Assembly (NCBI GenBank): GCA_003952965.2
Contig: CM025856.1
Span: 21,297,351 to 21,361,350 of the forward strand
Reading direction: 5' to 3'
From: Morella rubra
Taxonomy: Eukaryota; Streptophyta; Magnoliopsida; Fagales; Myricaceae
Length of the DNA stretch: 64,000 nucleotides
Made by a program: the position numbers and the translations under genes. This document shows positions 48,862-61,439 of this stretch, one piece after another. The notes beneath the pieces are model-generated. The model did no database searches and was not told the origin of the DNA. It was given only the letters and a program-made list of their open reading frames with translations. Within the stretch, counting starts at the first letter, position 1; each line of letters opens with the position of its first letter.

Positions 48862-51800
48862 ATGGAGAGATCGAAGCACAAGGCGCTGGTATTAGAATCG
48901 GGTTTGTTGTTGTTATTGTTATTCTTGGTTCTCGAGGTTCGTGCCCAGTCCTTGCCACCTGCAGAGATGGACGGGTTCGTCTACCGGAATTCCGGAGTTA
49001 GCTCCGACACGATCATTATCGAGGCGTTCTACGACCCTCTCTGCCCCGACAGTAGGGACTCGTGGCCGCCTCTCAAGCAAGCGCTTCAATACTATGGCTC
49101 TCGCGCTTGGCTCGTCGTTCACCTCTTGCCGTTGCCGTCAGTAATTTTTCTCCTCTCGTAATTCGTTCTTAGATTATCCGTATTGGTTGCCGTCAATTTA
49201 AAAGATGTGGTTTCGAATACTACTGTTGGTATGTGAAGAGAAGAATTAGCTCGACTGAAACCAGGAGCTTCATTTATATTGGAGGCTTTTACTCTGTATG
49301 GCTCTAGATATAGGATTTAAAATTCTCTGTTTCCCTCTCCCCCTCCCCCCTCTTTCCCTCTTTGCTGTAGTTTTTCCCAGTAACCAAATGGACCATTTGG
49401 GTTAAATCTTTTCTCTTTTTCTTTTCTGTCCTTGTTTGTGAATTAGCCTCCCTACTCTTCTCTATGGTTGAGTTTTCAATTTTGTACTTTGTTTAAGACT
49501 GAATTGTTGTTGGCCTTTTCTCGGTGAACTTCAGATTTTCTTTTGGATATGAATTTACTGATAGGATATCGAATATTATACATGACAATTATCATAGACA
49601 AGAAATCAAGTATAAGTGAGAAGAATCATGCCAAGTATTTGTTACACAGATTGTCTGGAGTTTAAATTTACAGTGAGTGTAGTTCTTCCGTTGAAGTTGT
49701 TAGCAATCAGTTGTTTGAACATACCTTTTGATACCTTGTGTTTTTGCTTCTGACGATATTGAGATGTGTAAGCGCAATCCGTAAACAAAACATTGAGGTA
49801 TTTCCTTATAATGTAACATATGTTTGTCGCACATGCAGCCGCCAGCCAAGATAGAACTTTGTTTGATAGTGATGTTAATATCTGGATTGTGATACTTCCC
49901 AAAAAGCTAGCTAATGTGGATAGATAGTGATAATCTCAGCTGTCCTTTCAGATGCATAAGTACTTATTTGCTTCTTGAAGTGATTATTGGTGTTTCTTCT
50001 GGAGTTGCAGTTACCATGACAACGCTTTTGTTGCATCTCGTGCTTTGCACATTGCAACTTCCTTGAATGCTTCTGCTACTTACCCCTTGTTGGAGCACTT
50101 CTTCAAGTATCAGGTTACGATTTCTAGCATCTATAGCATATCATTCTCTTGTTGCAGAAGTTCATTTGGTTTTACTGCGTTGTGATATCACATATAGACA
50201 TTGACTTGTACTCGCACCATCCCTGCTCATGTATTTGGGTGTTTTTCAGTTTGAAATCTAAAATTTTGCAATGTGGTCTATACTTGATGTTGAACCTATT
50301 TTGGTTGCTGGTTTTTGCACAACCTGTCAAATGACTTAAATCCTAGCAATTGGTGAGAAACTACTACCAATTACTGCGCTTTCTTATTCATACATTCCTT
50401 CTACACCGACAATTTGGTCTCTTTTTGTCCTTTTCCTCTCCCTCTTATGGCAGTCTCTTTATTGTGTAACTCCATAAGCAGTTAATTCTCCTAAGCGTAT
50501 GGTGCCATCAAATCCTATAAATATGTGTTCCCTCACTGGTTTCTTTAGCTTTTCCTCGAGAATTCCTTATGTTCTTTTTACCCCCCCCCCCCCCCCCCCC
50601 CTCTCTCTTCTGTAGCTGGAATTGTAGCTTTTTCTAAGTGGTAGCCATATCTATGTTATATCCTGAAAGGGACTAGTCATTATTAGGACTCCTATAATCA
50701 CTTATGTAGAACTTTCTTAGTTAGTGTACAACCAGAATAAGGATTTGGCATTTGACAATGTAACTGTTTGACAATTCATCCGCCTAATGTGAGAGTTAAA
50801 ACTAAATCCTATTAATTCAGGCATCACAATTTCTTCTACTCAAGTTCTTGAATATGACATGAGGAGGTTCACTAATATTATTTCTCATGATTTATGGCTG
50901 TGTTAGCCATATTTGTGTTATATTTAAGACAGACTAATTATTATTGGAGCTCACTGTGATTTCTTAAACAGCCCAATTCCACCTCATACATAACCAATGT
51001 AGTACTTAGAACTTGTCTATCCATCGCTTTCAGAATCTATCCACTAATATGAGGCTTAACATGATGCTTTTACCACTTGGGGTATCACATGTTTTGTAAG
51101 ATTGGAGAATAACCCTAAGGTTGGGTAACTCGATCTATCTGGCAGGACAAGTTTTCTATGAAATAATTGTTGAGTTTATTGATAGCTTCAATCGTCTATT
51201 CAGAAAGTAAGTTGCTGATGCACTTGAAAGAAAGTGTGAGAGTCAAAGTTTTACGTTGTCGAATTTCTTCTGAAAACAAATATCTCAAAGTGTGATTTGT
51301 TGTGCTTTTCTTACTATTGCTATAAAAATAATGTGTCTGCTCTTGTAATTCGACAAACTCTTGTATTTTTCTTCTGTTTCTAATTTGTTGCCCTTTTAGT
51401 TACAGCCATTCAATTTTATGCTGACTAAACCTGCTTCCTACCTTTAAACAGGAGAAATTTTACAATGCCCAAACCCGAAACTTGTCTAGGGCTTGTATTG
51501 TAGACGAGATTGCGAGGTTTGCAACAGAAGTAGTTGGGAGCTCATATTATTCCACTTTTAATTCTGGCTTCAATGACACGAAAACTGATCTCAAAACAAG
51601 GGTTTCCTTCGAGGTAAACTATGGCCGTCATGTTTACATATGTTTAACCTAATTTTCTTCTTAGTGGTGTTTCTGCATCGACCATCATTCATCTGGAATG
51701 TCATTTGTTGTGCAGTATAGCACTTCCAGAGGGGTGTCCGGGACACCTTTCTTCTTTGTTAATGGATTCCTGTTGCCTGGTGGTGGCTCCGCTATAGACT

Positions 51801-51880
51801 TCAACGGATGGAGAAAAATCATTGATCCATTGATTGCTGCACACGGCCCCAAGAGCCAGGATTCCCAGCATTTCTTGTGA
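48862..51880 (+). CDS. DsbA-like thioredoxin-fold protein, secreted or endomembrane (At1g20225-like)
   Basis: Four exons join in frame: 48862-49136, 50011-50113, 51452-51613 and 51716-51880, giving 234 residues. The first donor is GTCAGT at 49137, chosen over GTAATT because only it makes HLLPLPYHDNAF. Residues 13-28 form a hydrophobic signal peptide (LLLLLLFLVLEV). The fold then shows IIIEAFYDPLCPDSRDSWPP, with the active-site position CPDS at 61-64: one Cys followed by Ser, so a monothiol or non-redox version of DsbA's CxxC. SGTPFFFVNG carries the cis-Pro at 191. From memory it resembles the thioredoxin-superfamily proteins At1g20225 and At1g76020, of unknown detailed function. ATG 48862 is the first in the frame. 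A relic of exon 3 lies at 28813. Confidence 0.9.
50581..50601 (+). repeat. poly-C tract, 21 C
   Basis: Located in intron 2 of the DsbA-like gene, followed by a CT run. Such tracts are prone to sequencing length error. Confidence 0.9.
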
Positions 51881-53391
51881 TGAAAAGAATTAATTCAATC
51901 TAATCACTAGGCTGTGGCTGTCATGGATGTAATCGTGCAATAAAGTGTTTTTCATAAAAAAGTAAGAACAATGTGAATGCAGTTTGGTTTTGTAATTGAT
52001 GTGCATATAAATGTGCTCTGAAATTTAGAGAGCATTGAAAAAATATGCTATTTACAAGCGAAAACACTGTTTTAGCTCTGTAGAGGAAAAGACATGTGGG
52101 TTGGAAGCTGGCCGGGGCCTGATGACCGGTGATCGAGTACAACAAACACCTCCTGAGTGCCCCCATCCCCGATTCATGCTTTATTGTTATACTCCATCCC
52201 AAGAGGGAGGGACTCTGTCTTGAGGTTGGGCTAGGGAAGAGGAATCAAATGGTACATTTGGACAGAACGCGGTCCGTCCAATGAACTGTTCACTGTTCTA
52301 TAAGGATGTCCGATCAGTGTGGTCCAAAATAATCTGTCTGCGTGGTGCGCAGACATAATCTGGAGCTTGAAATCAAAATAGTCTGTTCAAATTGTTTTGG
52401 TGGCTTGTGTTTTTTTAGGCTTCTTCTTCTTTGTTTAAATAATCAAATTCTATTATCTATATAAAAATAAATAATCAAAATTCTAGAACTGGGCCAATAC
52501 TCAAAACAGCCGTGCATCTTCTTCTAATAGTCCCTCTTATGCAAGGAGGGAGCAAAATAATCAAGACAAACCCCTGTTTTGTCATGGTATGGTGGTGTTT
52601 GGATACCAAAATTTTTTATTTATGAAATTGGTGAAAAAGTAAAATGATAGATGATTGGAGGGATTTTTTTTTATAGTTATTGTGATAAAATGAGATGATT
52701 TGATAAAAAGAGAGATTATTTTATAATTATTTTATTAGATAAACTAAATATTTGATATCCAAACACCATTTATATATAATGCAATTAGTCCTGGGTTGAA
52801 CGTCGGGGTCCAAGTAGTACTGTGGCCCAGGCCCATTAATAGCCCACTCGATTGAAGTAACTAATTCCGGGCATCCGGCCTAATGACCAAATTTGAGTGC
52901 AAAAGGAAAAAGACGACAAAAAAAAAGAGAAGAATATCGGCGAAACAAAAGAAATGTCACCGCCAGACCGTAAGGATGAAAAAACCACGGTTGAACCGCT
53001 ACAAGGTAGGGATAAAAAAAATACTATTGGACCGGATAAAGATTTGGTTAGGGTAGTTTCGGAAGGGTGTCGGTATATAAGAGGTGAATGTCTCCGAAGC
53101 CAAATTAGGGCGTAAAAGAAGAAACTAAGCCGTAGAAGAGGGCTCTTTCTCGGTGGAGCAAACTTATCCGTACTAACCACGGTAAGACCATATCGAAAAC
53201 AGACCATTCATTCACCTAGTCGAAACCCTAGTCTGTTATCTTCTTTCATTTTCCTTTCGGTGATTTTTTCGGCTTTAGTTCCCTTTCCCAATGATTGTTA
53301 TTCCTTTTGTTTTCATGCATGTCTCTGAGACGCTTTTGTGGGTTTGTTTCTTTTTGTTTTTTTGGTTTCGGAAATCTTTTTGGTGGAGAAG
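51881..53391. other. spacer and leader between the DsbA-like and Alba genes
   Basis: Contains the MITE at 52593-52768. The region 53100-53391 is probably leader of the Alba gene (T-rich, just upstream of its ATG). Other ORFs are short and unsupported. Confidence 0.5.
52593..52768. mobile_element. MITE, 176 bp, terminal inverted repeats
   Basis: Starts TGGTGTTTGGATACCAAA and ends TTTGATATCCAAACACCA, inverted repeats of 18 bases with one mismatch. The interior is AT-rich. No clear target duplication was seen, so the superfamily is left open. Confidence 0.7.
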
Positions 53392-56300
53392 ATGGATCGG
53401 TACCAGAGAGTGGAGAAGCCGAGAGCGGAGACGCCGATTGATGCAAATGAGATTCGTATTACGAGTCAGGGGGAGGATGCGCAACTATATTACCTATGCC
53501 ATGAGCCTGCTTCAAGTATCTCTCTCTTCCCTCTCTCTCTCTCTCTCTCTCTTTCAATTTCTGATTGCATGTTTGAATTGTTGACTCGAACAAATTGAAA
53601 TGACTGAAGTTTTGCTATTTGGAGACTTATTTGTTACTTGTGAGGCTCCGTTTCTGCTAAGACGGTATGCCTAGTTGGCTGCTTTTATGAGAGTCCTGTA
53701 GATTGTGAATTTTTACGGGCTTTTTAGGATAACGGTGTGAAAAACTTGTATTTGTGAAACATTTAACGTATTTGATTCTGAAAATCTTGGTAAATTGGCT
53801 CGGTGATGTTTTGGTGTTCAGACTCTTCATAGGCTTCTAAGAAGTGTATAAATCGGTCGATAACTGACTAAAAAATTAGGATCAATATTGTTAGATATCA
53901 CATCGGGCCGTTGGGAGTATATGGTGTCATGATGCATCTGTCTTCTGGTTTTTGTAGCTGTATCTGTTTAGTTTGCCTTTTATTTTGTGCCTAACACTGT
54001 ATTTAATGGTTGTGCTAACATTTCAAGTGCTTGGGTTTACTTTGTTATGGTTTTGGTTCAGATAGGCCATGTATTAAACATTTATTTTGAAGAATTTATT
54101 TGATTGTATAAAAGTGTTTTTTACTTCTCATTCTATCCGTTAGTTGATTCTTCTAACGGCTTAATATTTTTTCATTTTACTTCATTTATAGGAGGAAAAA
54201 GGTTCAAATGAGATTGTGTTCAAGGCGATGGGAAGGGCTATCAACAAAACTGTGACAATTGTGGAGTTAATCAAGGTTCTGTTTACCCTTTGCATGTCAA
54301 TGGAGTGAGAGTTGAACTTGTCTGATTTTTGACAGGAATGAAAATATGCTTCAATTGGGTTTTTTTTTTTTGTTTTTTATGCAGAGAAGAATTGTTGGTC
54401 TCCATCAGATTACATCAATTGGATCCACAGACATAACTGATACATGGGAGCCCCTAGAGGAAGGCCTCCTTCCGTAAGACAAGCTTGAACTTTAAGCAAG
54501 AATTGTTGCATTGCAAATTTCAGGATAGGCAATAAATTGTGTTGCTGGTTATTTTTCACTACTAGATGTTACAATGAATTATCCCCTCATTTTTCATCGC
54601 AGATTGGAAACGACCAGGCATGTGTCAATGATAACAGTAACCCTTTCGAAGAAGGAACTAAATACATCCTCTGTTGGGTGAGATTTACAAGTTCGTTTTG
54701 TCATTGAATGCAAAGTTGCAAGTTGTCACCTTGTTGTGCAATAATATTATGAAATTTTATTGATGTACTTTCAAGATAGCAGAAGTGTCCCAAAATTTTG
54801 ATCTGTTACATTTGTTATGGGGATTCATTAGATGGTTGAAGTGTTTTTGTCTGGTATATTTGTGGTGCTAGTTGTGCATGCCATATGCTCTCATGTTACC
54901 TGGGTGTTGAAGTTTGTGAATTATTTTGTGATGTTTATGGGTGGATTGCACTTGTATGGGGAATGGAAGCATGAGTTACATTGGTTATTTTGAACTGTGT
55001 TTTAGTTGGGTAGGTTCTAGGCTCTTTTAGCTATCACAAATCACGATGTGGGTAGGCAGTTAGTTTTGAGGGGAAGGTGGAATTCTTCTGCTTCTAGTGT
55101 TGGATTTAATGGGTGGAGCTTGGGAGGAATGTGCTAAAGAAGGAAATTGAGCTTTGCGTGGACCCTTTCTGTTGGCTTTTCTATACTCTTTGGAAAAAGT
55201 GTCTGTTAATCAATTGCAGAGATTTAGCACCACTTATTACTTCTAAATTGCTGGTGTTCCCAGGTACCAGCCTCCGTTACCTGCAGAGCAGGTGAAGGCG
55301 TTTGCGGAGTTTGATTATGAAGGAGGTAGTTCACATCATGAAAATCCTTGTATTTTCTAACATTATTGTGTATGGACTTGTTCAATGTGTTTATATGTTG
55401 CAGAGGGTTCACCAAATGATCGAGGTTGGGGCCGTGGTGGCAGAGGAAGGCCAAGGGCTAGAGGTATGTCTCATATGGAATCCTTTGCCTACATTTCAGT
55501 AATATCTTTTATATAGCTGGTGTAGGTTTAGTTTTTGGAAATTGTTTATGCACTAATTTCTCATTGTCATGTTATAGAGAACTATTCCAAATAGCTCTTG
55601 TAAATGTTTAGCAGTGGGCTGGAATAGAATGATGACTCCTAAAAGATTTTAAATAAATACTATATTCTATTTGTCTGAGATGTTTGTTTGGTCCTAATAT
55701 CAGTTTTCTGAAATCGCAAAGATTTGTGGCAGCACAATGGTTACTTTCCTGATATGTATGTTACTTTTCATTCAGGGAATGGTTTCATGACAGCTGATTA
55801 TGAGGATGGAGGTTGGGATCGTGGTCGAGGCAATGCTAGGGGCAGGGGTCGTGGAAGAGGACGTAGTTTCCGTGGACGTGGAAGGGGGGGATGGTATAAT
55901 GGCCCTCCAGTTGATGCACAGCAAGATGGAGGGTACCATCGAGAAGTACCTGTTCAAGGCCGTGGTACTCTTTCCTACATATATGTTTAATACTCTTGTG
56001 AAAGTTTAGTTGGCGTGTTGAGTTGGACCACCAGTATTCTTGCTTTGTCATTTTTAAAGATGCCGGGAGTGGGTCTGACTAATATCCTTTACTTATTGCA
56101 AAACAGTCACAGACCTGAACACAATTAATTACCCAGAATCAAACTATCCCTCTGAAATCTTTTTTATCCATAAATGTCTCTTAAATATGATAGGTTGAGG
56201 AAGATTTCTATGTCCAAGTATGAAACAATGACCTAAAACACTTTGTTCCCCTTGATTTGAAAAGAATTAGAGCCTCTGAAGGCTATAATTATATGATTTT

Positions 56301-56787
56301 ATTGAGCCACTAGTTACACCTTGGTATAGCAGTGTTTGTGATGCTCTTTAACTAATTCAGTAATTCGGATGGTTGTCAATGCTATGATGTTTAACAACTA
56401 AGTGTAGGATTTTGTTTTAACCCTTATTTTGAAAATTATAAGTGCCTAAGTTTTGTTGCAATCATGATTCATTCAGCCAGATGCTATTTTAGCAAAGGTT
56501 TTATGGGAGAAGTGTAGTTGGAGTTGGATCTTTAGGACTTTGTTTATTGGGATTATCCTTGACAAAGGAGAATGTGGACCATTTTCAGCACAATGTTCCC
56601 ATAAGATTTGATAGAGTGCAAACAAGACAGCGCACTATAAGTTTGTTTATCTGTTCTTGTAATTACTTGGCTTTCTATGTCTCTAATGTGATGGAATTGC
56701 TCTGTGATAGGACGTGGTCGTGGGAGGGGAAATCGTGGAAGGGGTCGTGGCTTTAGAGCCAATGGGCCGATCCAGGCAGCTGCATGA
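53392..56787 (+). CDS. Alba-domain RNA/DNA-binding protein with RGG tail, apparent one-base frameshift in exon 1
   Basis: Eight exons: 53392-53515, 54192-54275, 54385-54473, 54603-54677, 55264-55325, 55404-55463, 55776-55964, 56711-56787. The Alba fold runs from the N-terminus through SNEIVFKAMGRAINKTVTIV and KRRIVGLHQITSIGSTDI to about residue 110 (VTLSKKELN). It is followed by a GWGRGGRGRPRAR and RGRGRGRGRSFRGRGRGG tail that should bind RNA. Exon 1 reads MDRYQRVEKPRAETPIDANE, then ITSQG, and changes frame at the G run 53469-53473. The conserved continuation MRNYITYAMSLLQ is in the +1 frame. With one G fewer, all exons join in phase to 252 residues. It could be an assembly error, an allele, or a start at the internal ATG 53476. 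Such proteins (At1g20220/At1g76010 type, from memory) act in mRNA binding. Confidence 0.88.
53519..53552 (+). repeat. CT microsatellite just inside Alba intron 1
   Basis: A CT-rich run begins a few bases after the donor GTATCT of exon 1, mirroring the position of the GA/CT repeat in nucleoredoxin intron 1. Confidence 0.8.
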
Positions 56788-59399
56788 GGCATAGAGTGGG
56801 CTTCCACGAGCACATTTCAAGTGACTCGAGTGATAGATAGCCTTTCCAATCAGTGTTCAATTATGTTTCGTTTGTTCGTTTTTGGTATTGTACGAGATTT
56901 AGTTGTAGGGCATATTCTTATGTTAGTCCTGTAGTCAATAGTTTCGGATTGCTGCCATATAAGGCAAACCCAACCCTTTTTGTCTCTAGTCGTAGGTGAG
57001 ATGCTTGAACAGTTGATTTTCCATTTTGACTAAGCAGCGTATTCTTTTATTTTTGTTTGGAAATCTGCTCGGTTTTATTAAAATTAATGATTTATCTGTT
57101 TTTTAAGGAAAATATAACCCCGAAGCATTGCATAGGCGTGTTGCATAGCCTCGTCTTATCAATTTCCCATGTAAAAAACAAAGAAGTCATCCACTAGTAC
57201 GACACAATGCATACCATCCACCCATTTTGCGTGAACCAAGGTGATCTCAACAGCTTACCGCTGCTGGAGCAAGAACTTGCCGAGCGTATTGCTGAAGAAA
57301 AAAATGGCGATGATCTTTGATGGTAGATGAGTTATTATGTTGTGTTTTAGCAAAAAAAAAAAAAAAGAGTTATTATGTTGTGAAAAGGAGCCGTCTTTAT
57401 TTCTTCTTGCTGGTTTTGTTTCCGATTCATAGCCGCCATGAACATTCTTCTTTGTTTTGACGAAGACAGATCAGTGGGCCTGACTTATCATGATTCTTCG
57501 TTTAGAAAGAAGGAAATAGATTTTGGCGCATTCATGCAAGGAGAGGCTGCCCGTATGGGTCTTCAAAGCGAAGTCCGTCGTCCCACATTTATGTGAGCGT
57601 CAATGTTTGCAGTCGACTGATGAAATTACAGCTATTTTTGCGGGGAGCAGCATGTGGACAGGACAGATTATGCCCTTTACTTCATTGAATCATCGAAGTG
57701 ATAGGCTTGAGTTCATTGAACCCCAAGCTATAAACAATGGAGCTTCTGGGAGCATCAAATTTTTTCAGATGAGATGAAGCAAGCCCTTTGGAACTTCTAG
57801 CTTTTTTTTTTTGTAAAATACTTATTTATTTCTATTAACTAAATATATGCCAGCTTAATATTTTTCACGCTGAAGATTATTTTAAAAGTTAAGGTAAAAT
57901 AATGCCCGGAGATGCGACGACTATAGTATAATGACGTTTGGTGTGCTTTGTCGTGTGCCCCATACGATTTATTTCGTTTGTGCTTTAAAAAAATTCTAAT
58001 CTTTTCAACGAAGTTATTGGCTCCTCATCTACAATTTGAAAGTGTGAATGCGCCAACAGTCTCGAGAGATTGAAGGCTTCCTTATGATGGAAGGTTCCCT
58101 ATTTTTAGTTCAATTAATATTCTTCTTCAAGATTCTTACCACTGGCCAATCATGGCCAGCTGTTTTATTTTTGTCCTCTTAAGAAAAATAATAATTATCA
58201 ATCGTGAACTTTTATCATGGGTTTGCTTGGCGGTGGTACTAATAATATCACATGGCAAGTTTGATGCAATGGTAGGTCCAAATGATTGGAAAATTTAAAA
58301 TTTCATATCCCCCCTTGAAAATGAGATATAGAAAAAGAAAGGTTTGGGAATATATGCCCTGAAAAATCTGTAGAGGGGAGGAGGGGTCCATATTTTTTTG
58401 GCCTGAGGAATCATAGTTCTTGAAAAGGTTTGGAGTTTTGACTTGGCTCTCATTATTCAGTTAATAAGGCTGGTCATTGGGAGGGAGTGAGAAACGTAGC
58501 CAGAAATTTGGGTAAGAAAGAAGCCTGAGATTCTGATTAATCATGGGGCGGATGAGTAATTTGCACTTCTGGGTAGACAAATGTGTCATTGCCTGAGATA
58601 TACGTTTGACCAACTCTTCCTGTAGAAGTTAATGACCGAAAAAAAAGTCGACGAGTTTGAGTTTGAATTTGAATTAAAGTTATCTCTTGTTTATCATCAA
58701 TTTGGAACACCTACAGGTTTGCTTATCATCTTTGTTAGAACTTGTTTCATGCGGAATTGTAGCATTGTTTCTTTTATTGACTACTTTCCAGAGTTATAAT
58801 TTAATCGAGTAAAGATTCTTGGAGGAAGTAGTGGAACGAAACAAACTTCATTTTTCTAAATTGATTCCACCGCTAGCTTCATCTCCCAGCTTTGATTTTT
58901 AATTTTTCTAAATTTTTATAAGGAATTTCTTGAGTTTGGGAAATGAAGTTGGTTTTCTTTTCTTTGTGCAATGTTCTTCTATCTTTCTAAGTTATAAAGT
59001 TCATTGCTTCTAAGATTGAATATCCCCACATAGATCAAAGAGAGCATGGTCGTGCAAAATGAAAATAGTCTATTTAATTCACCGCTTTTGTAATCAATCG
59101 ATGTTGTTGGATTTGGGAGGAATAAGAAATGCAAGAGAAAGTGTTCCTAAAATTCCACATTTTGGTATTCCTACTATATTTTTTTTTTACTAGAAATATA
59201 ACCCCATTCTCATTAACTGAAAATCAAAACGGATTACAATCATAAGAATCAATACCTGTATAAACACATGTTAGGTCGTTTACAAGCTCTGGTACTGTAT
59301 TGTCGAGTAACCCACATCACAATAATAAGAGCGGCCCAACGAACAAGATGGTGCACCGCCTTATTTGCACCCTATTAATATGGGAAATTTTTCATTCCC
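56788..59399. other. spacer between Alba and the LINE fragment
   Basis: 56788 to about 57060 is probably Alba 3' UTR. The 84-codon ORF at 57523-57777 has no recognised feature. Otherwise AT-rich with a poly-A tract near 57352. Confidence 0.5.
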
Positions 59400-59750
59400 T
59401 CATCTGATCAAGTTTTTCCCTAATGGTACGAATCTTCCCTTGAATGGTCCACTCTTTCCTCCTAGAGAAGCTCTTGATCGCGTCCACAACATTGACTGAG
59501 TCACCTGCCAACATGATATTTTGGTATCCCTCTTGAATTGCCTGTCACTACCTGTCATTACCCCCAACTTCATTGTGGCCTCTGCTTCTCTAGTGAGAGG
59601 ATCACGAGCCTCAATTCTATCTATTACAGCTCCCTTTAGGTCGCCTTTGTAGTCTCTCAGAGTCAGGACCACAATTACCACAGTAAAGTGCTCCCTTCTC
59701 GCCACATCCATATTGATTTTAATTACCCAGGTGGAGGTGGTTTGACACAT
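59400..59750 (-). pseudogene. LINE-type RNase H-like fragment
   Basis: Minus-strand reading TTSTWVIKINMDVARREHFT, LRDYKGDLKGAVIDRIEA and PLTREAEATMKLGV resembles the reverse-transcriptase-like (RVT_3) RNase H domain of plant LINE elements: W-xIN-D, RDxxG, and the AEA Glu motif. The frame is open for 116 codons, but no reverse transcriptase is found upstream, so it is a stranded piece. Confidence 0.65.
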
Positions 59751-60458
59751 AATTCATCATTCTAAATGGATAAAACATTTGAAATTTTTTGATCAATTCT
59801 TCTAAGTCTAGATCCGCTTATAAAGGACAATTTTTGAAAATAATCAGCGGGAATAAGTCCATCAACATATCACGACATGCCCATCTGAATATCTGTTGTC
59901 AAAATGGGTCATGTGATTGGCACATGAAGAAGAGCTATGCTTCATATGGGTCAAGGGAATAGCATGTGAAGTTTGTATGACATGAATTAAGGAAATCTAC
60001 CATCGCATAAATAAACCATTGATTAGTCAGCTAAATTAACCTTCAAGTAGCAACAATCCAACACCTTAAAGAAAACCCCCCCCAAAAAAAAAAAAAAAAA
60101 AAAACAGAGAAAAAAAGATTAAGGAACACTTGGGATCGTGGAATTTGATTCATTCACCGCCTTTGTATTGGGGAATGCATGTGGGCATTGGAAGAGAAGA
60201 GTTTGAGAACGTGCGAATAATTGAATGAGGCGCAGAAATCTCCAGGCATACATAAACAATTCATTAAATAAAACATCCAAGTTCTCCCAACTTGCAGAGA
60301 TCACATGTGTAGCTGTTGTATTTGGGAGTCTGATCCTTTATTTATAGAGGCAGTGTTTCTTGAGCTTGCAAGTGAAAAAGTAAGAAGAGACGTTCCCAAA
60401 CCTCTCCCAAGTCCCCTATCTGTATCCAGTTTTTTCTCCTTCATTGGTCTGGCAAGAA
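59751..60458. other. promoter side of the expansin gene
   Basis: A C-then-A homopolymer patch lies near 60077-60105. ttatttatag near 60339-60350 is only weakly TATA-like. No other gene is seen. Confidence 0.5.
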
Positions 60459-61439
60459 ATGGAGAAAATTATTTTTGCATTGGCATTAATCTCTGTTGGA
60501 TTATGCTGCTTTTCTACCCATGGCAATGCATTTTCGCCTTCTGCGTGGACGAAAGCACATGCTACCTTTTATGGAGGCAGTGATGCCTCAGGAACAATGG
60601 GTATGTAACTTCAAATTGCAAATGCTCTTAATTTTCTGCTTTTTTTTTTTTTGGAAACGCACACGTACGCAATATGGCAGACTGAATCTTTATCATCACT
60701 GTTCGGCTGCAGGGGGAGCTTGTGGATATGGGAACTTGTATTCTACAGGGTACGGGACCAGGACTGCGGCATTAAGTACCGCACTGTTCAACGACGGAGC
60801 TTCATGTGGACAATGCTACCAGATCATTTGCGATTACCAAACTGACACTCAGTGGTGCAACAAGGGGGTGTCAGTGACGGTCACTGCAACAAACTTCTGT
60901 CCTCCTAACTATGACCTTCCAAGCAATGCCGGAGGTTGGTGCAACCCACCTCTCCAGCATTTCGATATGGCTCAGCCTGCCTGGGAAAAGATTGCTATTT
61001 ACAGTGGAGGGATTGTGCCGGTGCTGTTCCGCAGGTATCAACTTTGGCTTATTTTTCTGTATTCTTGCGTTTAGGTGTGAGGTTCTTCGTAGAAAGGTTA
61101 TCTAACGCTGCTCTGATTTGTGACGGTGCCAGGGTTCCGTGCAAGAAGCATGGCGGTGTCAGATTCACCATCAACGGAAGAGACTACTTTGAGCTTGTTT
61201 TGATTAGCAATGTGGCAGGAGCAGGATCTATTCAATCAGTGTCCATCAAAGGCTCACAAACTGATTGGCTGCCAATGTCAAGGAACTGGGGAGCTAATTG
61301 GCAATCCAATTCCTACCTCAATGGGCAGTCTCTATCCTTCATGGTCATCACTACTGACGGAGTAACCCAATTGTTCCCAGACATTGTGCCGGCCAACTGG
61401 GCTTTTGGCCAAACCTTCTCCAGTAGCGTACAATTATAA
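60459..61439 (+). CDS. alpha-expansin (EXPA11-like)
   Basis: A secreted wall-loosening protein acting at cellulose-hemicellulose contacts. Exons 60459-60600, 60713-61034 and 61133-61439 give 256 residues, the usual length. [20 protein letters not shown] with cleavage near HGNA is the signal peptide. The first domain (double-psi barrel, related to family-45 endoglucanases) begins [19 protein letters not shown], has the conserved cysteines at 51, 79, 82, 87, 96, 110 and 124, and the HFD motif at 130-132 ([14 protein letters not shown]). The second domain (CBM63) has the Trp residues in [18 protein letters not shown] and ends [16 protein letters not shown]. The start is the only ATG that gives a signal peptide. 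All key residues are present. The neighbour Alba and the rest of the block match the EXPA11 neighbourhood in Arabidopsis, from memory. Confidence 0.95.

Noticed and set aside
57523..57777. 84-codon ORF downstream of Alba
   Set aside because: No recognisable motif, no supporting splice or promoter signals, ordinary spacer composition.
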